From JAXJYR01 sp964593515 (GTDB lineage: Bacteria > Bacillota_I > Bacilli_A > Erysipelotrichales > Erysipelotrichaceae): 11,303 nt of DNA. Both the position numbers and the translations under genes were made by a program. This document shows positions 6,041-11,303 of this stretch, piece by piece. The stretch spans positions 1 to 11,303 of the forward strand of contig CAZQJH010000042.1 in NCBI GenBank assembly GCA_964593515.1, written 5' to 3'. Each line of letters begins with the position of its first letter. Within the stretch, counting starts at the first letter, position 1. The notes beneath the pieces were generated by a model. The model made no database searches. It was not told the DNA's origin and saw only the letters and a list, made by a program, of their open reading frames with translations.

Positions 6041-7774
6041 TTATAAAGCTTTAGTATCGATTTTGTTTGTTACAAAAGCTACAAATTCATCAACTGACAT
6101 TGATAATTTTTCATCACTAGTTGCACTACGTACACTTACAGTATTATTTTCAACTTCTCCATCTCCAATAATTACTTGGTAAGGCACTTTATTAATTTGA
6201 GCTTCACGTACACGATAACCTAATTTTTCATTACGTGTATCAGCTTTAGCACGCACATTATTAGCTACTAATTTAGCTTCTAAATCTAAAGCAGCTTGAG
6301 CATGTTTTTCATGATGAACAGGGATAATTGAAATTTGTTGTGGTGCTAACCATAATGGGAAGTGACCAGCAAAGTGTTCAATTAAGATACCGATAAATCT
6401 TTCAATTGAACCAAAGATTACACGGTGTAACATAACTGGACGTTGTTTAGTACCATCAGATTCAACATAAGTTAAATCAAATCTTTCTGGTAAGTTCATA
6501 TCTAATTGAATTGTTCCACATTGCCATTCTCTTCCTAAAGAATCTTTAATATGGAAATCTAATTTAGGACCATAGAATGCTCCATCTCCTGGATTAACTT
6601 TATATTCTTTACCAGCAGAAACACAAGCATCAGCTAAAGCTTTTTCACTCATTTCCCAAATACTTAAATCCCCAATGTATTTATCTTCAGGACGAGTTGA
6701 TAATTCAATACGGTAAGATAAGTTAAATACTGAATATACACGATCAATGAAACCAATTAATGCTTTAACTTCACTTTCGATTTGATCAGGACGCATAAAG
6801 ATATGTGCATCATCTTGCGTAAAAGTACGAACTCTAAATAAACCATTTAAAGCTCCACTAGCTTCATGACGATGTACTTGTCCTAATTCTCCCATTCTTA
6901 ATGGTAAATCTTTATATGAATGTAATCCATTTTTAAATACTAATAAAGAACCTGGACAGTTCATTGGTTTAATCGCAAATTCACGATCATCTACAGCACT
7001 AGTATACATATTTTCTTTATAGTTAGCCCAGTGTCCACTTGTTTCCCATAATTCACGAGACATCATGATTGGTGTTTTAATAAATTGGTAGTTTTCTTTA
7101 GTATGTTCTTCATACCAGAAGTTTTCTAATAAGTTACGAATAATCATTCCATTTGGTAAGAAGAATGGCATTCCTGGTGCATATTCACTCATCATGAATA
7201 AACCTAATTCACGACCAATTTTTTTATGATCACGTTTTTTAGCTTCTTCTAATAAGTTTAAGTGTTCTTCTAATTCTTCTTTAGTTGGGAAACAAACCCC
7301 GTAAATACGTTGTAACATTTTGTTTGAAGCATCACCTTTCCAGTAAGCTCCTGAGTGTTTTAATAACTTAAAGTTTTTAAGTAATTTTACACTTTCAACG
7401 TGTGGACCACGACATAAGTCAACGAATTCACCTTGTTGATAACATGTAATTGTTCCATCTTCTAAATCACTAATTAAGTCTAATTTGTATGGATCATCTT
7501 TAAACATTTCTAAAGCTTCATCTTTAGAAATTTCCATACGTGTAATACGTTTACCATCTTTAGCAATTTTCTTCATTTCTTTTTCGATTTTTGCTAAATC
7601 TTCATCCTTAATAACTTCATCACCTAAGTCAATATCATAATAGAATCCTTCACTAACTACCGGTCCAACCCAAAATTTAGCTTGAGGATATAAACGTTTA
7701 ACTGCTTGTGCCATCATATGTGCACATGAGTGATTCATGATACTAAGTTGTTCATTTTCTTTAATATCGATCAT
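6041..7774 (-). CDS. thrS: Threonyl-tRNA synthetase without TGS domain
   Basis: This class II synthetase of 577 residues charges tRNA-Thr. The editing domain is present: HSCAH (His15, His19) and CRGPH (Cys121, His125) correspond to E. coli H73, H77, C182 and H186. The catalytic core has motif 2 (FRVRTFTQDDAHIF) and motif 3 (GSIERF), and the zinc ligands Cys273, His324 and His450, spaced exactly as E. coli C334, H385 and H511. An anticodon-binding domain fills about 475-577. The roughly 60-residue N-terminal TGS (N1) domain is absent: the protein starts at the linker to the editing domain. ATG 7774 is preceded by GGGAGG at 8 bases; ATG 7795 would swallow that site, and the T-box leaves no room for a longer start. 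A threonine T-box controls the gene. Confidence 0.97.
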   Translation of the reverse strand: MIDIKENEQLSIMNHSCAHMMAQAVKRLYPQAKFWVGPVVSEGFYYDIDLGDEVIKDEDLAKIEKEMKKIAKDGKRITRMEISKDEALEMFKDDPYKLDLISDLEDGTITCYQQGEFVDLCRGPHVESVKLLKNFKLLKHSGAYWKGDASNKMLQRIYGVCFPTKEELEEHLNLLEEAKKRDHKKIGRELGLFMMSEYAPGMPFFLPNGMIIRNLLENFWYEEHTKENYQFIKTPIMMSRELWETSGHWANYKENMYTSAVDDREFAIKPMNCPGSLLVFKNGLHSYKDLPLRMGELGQVHRHEASGALNGLFRVRTFTQDDAHIFMRPDQIESEVKALIGFIDRVYSVFNLSYRIELSTRPEDKYIGDLSIWEMSEKALADACVSAGKEYKVNPGDGAFYGPKLDFHIKDSLGREWQCGTIQLDMNLPERFDLTYVESDGTKQRPVMLHRVIFGSIERFIGILIEHFAGHFPLWLAPQQISIIPVHHEKHAQAALDLEAKLVANNVRAKADTRNEKLGYRVREAQINKVPYQVIIGDGEVENNTVSVRSATSDEKLSMSVDEFVAFVTNKIDTKAL

Positions 7775-7795
7775 ATATTTTTCCTCCCATAACAT

Positions 7796-7831
7796 AAAAA
7801 AAAGCCGCTACTAAAGGACGTTTTAGCGCGG
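7796..7831 (-). terminator. Regulated terminator of the thrS T-box
   Basis: CCGC plus CTAAA pair with TTTAG plus GCGG around a six-base loop, with a small internal mismatch, followed by eight T. The 5' arm overlaps the end of the T-box core, so terminator and antiterminator are mutually exclusive, as the mechanism requires. Confidence 0.88.
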
Positions 7832-8002
7832 TACCACCTTTATTCCTTGAATATTCAAGGCTCTCAATCTCTTAACGCGAGTTACGACATATGTTTCCAT
7901 AGTTGCTCCAAGGTAGTAAAACAAAACGCTTCAAAGTTCTTTCAGCAACCGAACTTCTCTCTACATCCACTATTTCTGCTTCGTGTCCTTTTCTTAGCAT
8001 AT
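7796..8002 (-). promoter_or_regulatory. T-box riboswitch, threonine-specific
   Basis: The core AAGGTGGTACCGCG (7827-7840) matches the T-box consensus at all but one base. Stem I shows AGTG, AGAGAG, a GGTTGCTGAAA apical loop between AGTTC and GAACT, and TTACTACCTTGGAGC. Aligned with the ileS leader (AATCACTTTGGAGC), the specifier is ACT (7915-7917), a threonine codon, followed by A. The leader ends in a terminator next to the thrS Shine-Dalgarno. The right boundary is inferred from the promoter. Confidence 0.95.
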
Positions 8003-8008
8003 ACAATA

Positions 8009-8037
8009 TTTATACACTAAAAAGGTTATAAAGTCAA
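8009..8037 (-). promoter_or_regulatory. Promoter of thrS
   Basis: TTGACT (8032-8037), a 17-base spacer and TATAAA (8009-8014) are each one base from the sigma-A consensus. The start would be near 8002, just before T-box stem I, and right after the upstream terminator. Confidence 0.85.
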
Positions 8038-8043
8038 TTATTT

Positions 8044-8069
8044 TTAAAAAAAGGGACTTAACGTCCCTT
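8044..8069 (-). terminator. Intrinsic terminator after the M29 aminopeptidase
   Basis: AAGGGAC, loop GTTAA, GTCCCTT form a 7-bp stem followed by a U-run, a few bases after the aminopeptidase stop. It ends the kinase-peptidase unit just before the thrS promoter. Confidence 0.9.
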
Positions 8070-8073
8070 AGTT

Positions 8074-9306
8074 TTAAAATGTAAAGTTACCATCAACAAA
8101 AATAGCTACTTCTTTTTGATCAGCAGTAATACCAACTACACTCATATCACTAGTTCCAAACATGAAATCAACATGTGCATTAGAGCTATTAGCTCCACAT
8201 GCTTTTAATTCTTCTTCATTCATATTTAAACCATTAGCCACATTTTGACAATAAGAATCACCTAAAGCCAAGTGACAAGATGCATTTTCATCAAATAAAG
8301 TATTATAGAATAAGATTTTTGATTGAGAAATTGGTGAATCATATGGTACTAAAGCAACTTCTCCTAAATAAGCACTACCTTCATCAAAGTTAATTAATTC
8401 ACTTAAGGCTTCTTTTCCTTCTTTAGCATCAAATTCAACCGCTTTTCCATTTTCAAAACGAATCCAGAAATCTTTAACTAAAACACCATTGTAACTTAAT
8501 GGTAATGAAGCATATACAACTCCATTTACTCCATATTTTGCTGGCATACAGAAAATTTCTTCTGTAGGCATATTAGCATTAAAAGCATAACCTAAAGTAG
8601 ATTTATCACATCCACCAGCCCATACATGATTATCAACTAAATCTAAATATAAATCAGTTCCTAAACTATTAGTAAAGTGTAAAGTTTTAAATTGATAGTC
8701 ATTCATTACTTTTAAATGTGCATCAAAAGCTTCTTGTAATTTATTCCATTCAGCAATTGGATCATTATCTTCATCTACATGCACACATTTTAAAATTGCT
8801 TTCCATAAAGCTTCAACTGCTTGTTCATCATCTAAATCAGGGAAAACCTTTTTAGCCCATGTAACATTAGGAACAGCCACAATTGACCATTGAGCTTTAT
8901 TAGACATTGTATAATCTCTAACTTCCTTCATCGCATTACGCGCAGCTTTACTAGCATTAGCAATTTTCTTAGGATCACAATCTTTATATACATCTGGAAT
9001 TTCTGAGATGATATGTAAAATACATGCTCCTTCTTTAAAATAATCAAGTTTACAATTAACTTGCCAATCATAAACATGACATAAATCTTCTTCTTTTTGA
9101 TATAAATAATCTAAACTACTTTTTACTTCGTCTTGGTAAATAACGATAACTTGTTTAGCTCCCTTTTCATATCCAATCTTAGTACATGCACGAACCATCT
9201 CAACAGCATCAACACTAGCTTGGATAATTAGGTTTTGTCCAGGTTGAACATTTACCCCTTGTTCAACTGCTAAACGTGCATACTTTTCAATTAATAATTT
9301 ATTCAT
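8074..9306 (-). CDS. ampS: M29-family metallo-aminopeptidase (AmpS/PepS type)
   Basis: This 410-residue cytoplasmic peptidase removes N-terminal residues from peptides using two metal ions. The five family metal ligands are all visible: Glu250 (in PTEEIF), Glu316 (YLGEVAL), His345 (ENASCHLALG), His378 and Asp380 (NAHVDFMFG). Their spacing fits that reported for Thermus AmpT. The N-terminal sequence IEKYARLAVEQGVNVQPGQ is also typical. The ATG at 9306 is chosen since length and N-terminus fit the family; a TTG at 9342 would add 12 residues that only re-read the kinase gene end. It starts one base after the kinase TAA (TAAGATG) and lacks a strong Shine-Dalgarno, so coupled translation is likely. 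A terminator follows. Confidence 0.95.
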   Translation of the reverse strand: MNKLLIEKYARLAVEQGVNVQPGQNLIIQASVDAVEMVRACTKIGYEKGAKQVIVIYQDEVKSSLDYLYQKEEDLCHVYDWQVNCKLDYFKEGACILHIISEIPDVYKDCDPKKIANASKAARNAMKEVRDYTMSNKAQWSIVAVPNVTWAKKVFPDLDDEQAVEALWKAILKCVHVDEDNDPIAEWNKLQEAFDAHLKVMNDYQFKTLHFTNSLGTDLYLDLVDNHVWAGGCDKSTLGYAFNANMPTEEIFCMPAKYGVNGVVYASLPLSYNGVLVKDFWIRFENGKAVEFDAKEGKEALSELINFDEGSAYLGEVALVPYDSPISQSKILFYNTLFDENASCHLALGDSYCQNVANGLNMNEEELKACGANSSNAHVDFMFGTSDMSVVGITADQKEVAIFVDGNFTF

Positions 9307-9307
9307 C

Positions 9308-10210
9308 TTATAAGTATGCAGCTGGTAACATTGCAGCTCCAATAATTCCTGGTTCTTCTAACTCAGCAAATTTGAACTCAACTGTTTGCATTCCTTTGTG
9401 AATCATTTGACGGTAGTAGTTTTCCATTTTTTCGAAGAATACATCGTTAGCTTTAGTAGTTACTCCTCCACCAACAACAAATACATCTGGGTCAACTACG
9501 TGAGCAATAGTTGAGAAAGCAACTGCGATATCATAAGCCATATCATCAACGATTTTTAATGCTGCTTCATTTCCTTCACGAGCTAAATCAAATACCATAC
9601 CAGCATGTTCAATATGATCACCGAAAGTTTCTTTACCTTTTCTAGTAACAGCTGTACCACTAGCTTCTGATTCTAACGCTCCAGCGTTTAATAAATCTCC
9701 AACTCTTTCACGGTTACGGTCAATAATGATATTTCCAATTTCTCCCGCATGTCCATTTTTACCAGCAATTAATTTTTTATTAACTGCTAATGCTCCACCA
9801 ATTCCTGTAGAGATTGTTACATAATAAACAATATTTGCATCACGTCCAGCTCCTAAGAAAGCTTCTCCCATACATGCAACATTAACATCATTATCAACGA
9901 ATACAGGTAAACCAATTTTATCAGAAATTGCTTTCGCAATTGGATAACCTTCAAATCCTGGTAAGTTTGCAGCAATAACCATTTTTCCTTCAACAGTATC
10001 AACTGGACCTGGAACACCCATTCCAACTCCTTCACATTCTTGATATCCATCAATTTGTTTAATCATTGATGCAATATTATCAACAACATATTCAACACCA
10101 TTAGCTGCTTTAGTTTCTCCTTTAATCATTTGTAATACAGTACCATCTTCAGCTACTTTCGCAACACGAACATGAGTACCACCTAAGTCTACTCCAATAT
10201 AATTTTTCAT
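9308..10210 (-). CDS. ROK-family sugar kinase (glucokinase-like)
   Basis: This 300-residue ROK protein has the N-terminal ATP phosphate loop IGVDLGGTHVRVAKV (about 5-19), the catalytic segment VFVDNDVNVA with Asp108, the second phosphate motif TISTGIGGAL and a C-terminal adenosine-binding VVGGGV. Glu157 of AGEIG is kept for sugar binding. The usual zinc motif CxCGxxGCxE is absent: the matching stretch is GDLLNAGALE, and the GEIGH histidine is Asn160. The protein would phosphorylate glucose or a related hexose; substrate is not provable here, and the missing motif makes 'glucokinase' less secure. The ATG at 10210 has AGGAGG 9 bases upstream, whereas the ATG at 10219 touches it directly. It is followed after one base by the aminopeptidase gene. 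A cre-like site lies upstream. Confidence 0.9.
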   Translation of the reverse strand: MKNYIGVDLGGTHVRVAKVAEDGTVLQMIKGETKAANGVEYVVDNIASMIKQIDGYQECEGVGMGVPGPVDTVEGKMVIAANLPGFEGYPIAKAISDKIGLPVFVDNDVNVACMGEAFLGAGRDANIVYYVTISTGIGGALAVNKKLIAGKNGHAGEIGNIIIDRNRERVGDLLNAGALESEASGTAVTRKGKETFGDHIEHAGMVFDLAREGNEAALKIVDDMAYDIAVAFSTIAHVVDPDVFVVGGGVTTKANDVFFEKMENYYRQMIHKGMQTVEFKFAELEEPGIIGAAMLPAAYL

Positions 10211-10232
10211 AATATACATCCTCCTGCAAACT

Positions 10233-10259
10233 ATTCTACCATATTTGAAACCGTTTTAC
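10233..10259 (-). promoter_or_regulatory. Candidate cre/LacI-type operator and -10 box for the kinase gene
   Basis: GTAAAACGGTTTCA (10246-10259, minus strand) matches the catabolite-responsive consensus TGWAANCGNTNWCA at all constrained positions except the first two. A TGGTAGAAT extended -10 (10233-10241) follows; the -35 position is poor (AGGTAA) and lies at the operator's upstream end. CcpA or another LacI-family regulator could act here. I see no terminator between the surface protein gene and this site, so readthrough from it is possible. Confidence 0.4.
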
Positions 10260-10260
10260 C

Positions 10261-11303
10261 TTATTTTTTTATCCTTTTTTTCCATAATTTATAATTTCTA
10301 TAGGAAATCATGTATAAACCACTACCAAATAGCATTATAACGAGCAGATAATAAGGATTATTTCTTCCTGTTACAACCACTTCATCATTAATAACTTCAA
10401 TCTTCACTTCTTCTTTATCAATCACTATTTCAAATATTTCATTAGTTTTAATATAAGGTTTACTAGCTTTTAATTCTTTCAAGTAATATGTACCATAAGT
10501 TAAGTCTTCAATTATTATTTTTCCATCAACTATTTTAACTTTAGTCACTAGCTTTTGCATTTCTTTATCAGCATATAAGGCAAATTCAAATTCTCCTTGA
10601 GAAATTATTTGTTTATGCTGATCAATTTTAATAATATTTAAATCACCTTTTAATTTCGTATTATAATAGTTTATTTCAATAAACTCTCCTGCCGCAAAGA
10701 TAAAATCTTCGCCTGTATCATAATCATTTAATGCTTTGATTTCACGTAAGATATATTTTTTGCCTTTACATAAACTATTTACTTCATAACCATTTCCATC
10801 ACTAACCCATTCTTCTAATACTTCATTTGTTTCATAATCTATAATCTGTAAAGTTACTCCCACTAAGTTTTCATTACTATCTTTATCTTTTTTATAGATT
10901 GTTAATGCTGGTTTATCTTCCATCGTTATTTTATTATAAGGTTTCGCAATAAATTCAACATCTTTAGCTAAACCATAACCTAGTGGTGCTTCAACTTCAT
11001 GTAAGATATATCGTTTACCACTAATTAGATTATTAACTTTATAACTACGATTACTACTAATCCATTCCGCTACTATTTCATTATTACTTGCATCAATAAT
11101 TTGTAACTTAGCTCCAACTAACGGTTGTAATGTATTGGCATCTATTTTTTCAATCAACAAGTAAGGTTTATCATGCATAATAACTTTACTTTGAGTACCT
11201 GCAATAAATTCAATATCATTAGCTAAATCATATCCTAATGGAGCTAATTCTTCATGTAAGATATATGTTTTATTCGTTATTAAACCAATAATACGATGTG
11301 GAA
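10261..11303 (-). CDS. Cna-B/SpaA-like repeat surface protein, C-terminal part
   Basis: The frame is open to the right edge, giving 346 residues of a longer protein; an internal ATG at 11178 is not the true start. It holds the end of one repeat, two whole repeats and a divergent last module. Each has the SpaA/Cna-B plan: a K-containing strand (LLIEKID, TIYKKDK, NIIKIDQ), GAKLQIIDxxxNEIVxEW, a turn YILHEVEAPLGY, and a closing strand ending MEDKP or YYNTK. Such domains are often locked by Lys-Asn or Lys-Asp isopeptide bonds with a Glu catalyst. The C-terminus is a membrane helix (about PYYLLVIMLFGSGLYMISY) and a basic tail KKRIKK. In the sorting-signal place stands VVVTG, not LPxTG. It is probably an adhesin or pilus-like wall protein; partner and ligand are unknown. 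Confidence 0.88.
   Translation of the reverse strand, partial: PHRIIGLITNKTYILHEELAPLGYDLANDIEFIAGTQSKVIMHDKPYLLIEKIDANTLQPLVGAKLQIIDASNNEIVAEWISSNRSYKVNNLISGKRYILHEVEAPLGYGLAKDVEFIAKPYNKITMEDKPALTIYKKDKDSNENLVGVTLQIIDYETNEVLEEWVSDGNGYEVNSLCKGKKYILREIKALNDYDTGEDFIFAAGEFIEINYYNTKLKGDLNIIKIDQHKQIISQGEFEFALYADKEMQKLVTKVKIVDGKIIIEDLTYGTYYLKELKASKPYIKTNEIFEIVIDKEEVKIEVINDEVVVTGRNNPYYLLVIMLFGSGLYMISYRNYKLWKKRIKK
10741..11266 (-). repeat. Tandem protein-repeat units of exactly 255 bp
   Basis: The plus-strand 16-mer TTCAYGTAAGATATAT occurs at 10741, 10996 and 11251, each 255 bp apart. It encodes YILHE/YILRE in three successive Cna-B-like modules, so the module is 85 codons long. The first copy in this list has C instead of T at the Y position. 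Similarity extends over the whole module at protein level. Confidence 0.85.

Noticed and set aside
9340..9342. TTG start for the aminopeptidase, giving 422 residues
   Set aside because: The extra 12 residues overlap the kinase gene and do not fit the family N-terminus; the ATG at 9306 gives metal ligands at the usual numbers.
9853..10053. Minus-strand open frame of 66 codons in another frame
   Set aside because: It overlaps the ROK kinase, whose catalytic motif is encoded here in the correct frame.
11176..11178. ATG as the start of the surface protein
   Set aside because: The frame stays open to the window edge and the upstream residues continue the same repeat (YILHEELAPLGY).

Overview
The window comes from an AT-rich, low-GC Gram-positive genome. 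The order sepF, ylmH, divIVA, ileS, the two T-box leaders and the Shine-Dalgarno sequences close to AGGAGG all point to Bacillota. The Erysipelotrichia/Coprobacillaceae side of the phylum is my best guess, from sequence style only. The standard code fits: genes are full length with TGG for Trp, and TGA serves as a stop. Every gene lies on the minus strand, so transcription runs from high to low coordinates.

In transcription order, the right edge (10261-11303) holds the C-terminal part of a repeat-built surface protein with Cna-B/SpaA-like domains and a C-terminal membrane anchor. It is followed by a ROK-family sugar kinase (9308-10210) and an M29 aminopeptidase (8074-9306), one base apart and closed by a terminator at 8044-8069. 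A good promoter (8009-8037) then drives a threonine T-box leader and thrS (6041-7774), which lacks the usual N-terminal TGS domain. A terminator at 6006-6035 ends that unit.

A cell-division block follows: sepF (5553-5945), a second short sepF-like gene without the membrane-binding helix (5232-5498), ylmH (4474-5226) and divIVA (4001-4465). An isoleucine T-box leader comes next, with ileS (1014-3752) behind it. After an intergenic terminator come a SpoU/TrmH-family RNA methyltransferase (232-963) and the 5' end of a type IV prepilin peptidase gene (1-235). The last two overlap by ATGA. A strong terminator-like hairpin lies inside the peptidase's first codons.

The region is mainly housekeeping: aminoacyl-tRNA supply under T-box control, divisome and pole proteins, and rRNA or tRNA modification. 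I see no mobile element, CRISPR array, tRNA or rRNA. The points most worth a second look are the duplicated sepF in the slot where ylmG usually sits, the TGS-less ThrRS, the hairpin inside the prepilin peptidase gene, the zinc-motif-less ROK kinase and the exact 255-bp surface-protein repeats. I did not find a clear new multi-gene system.
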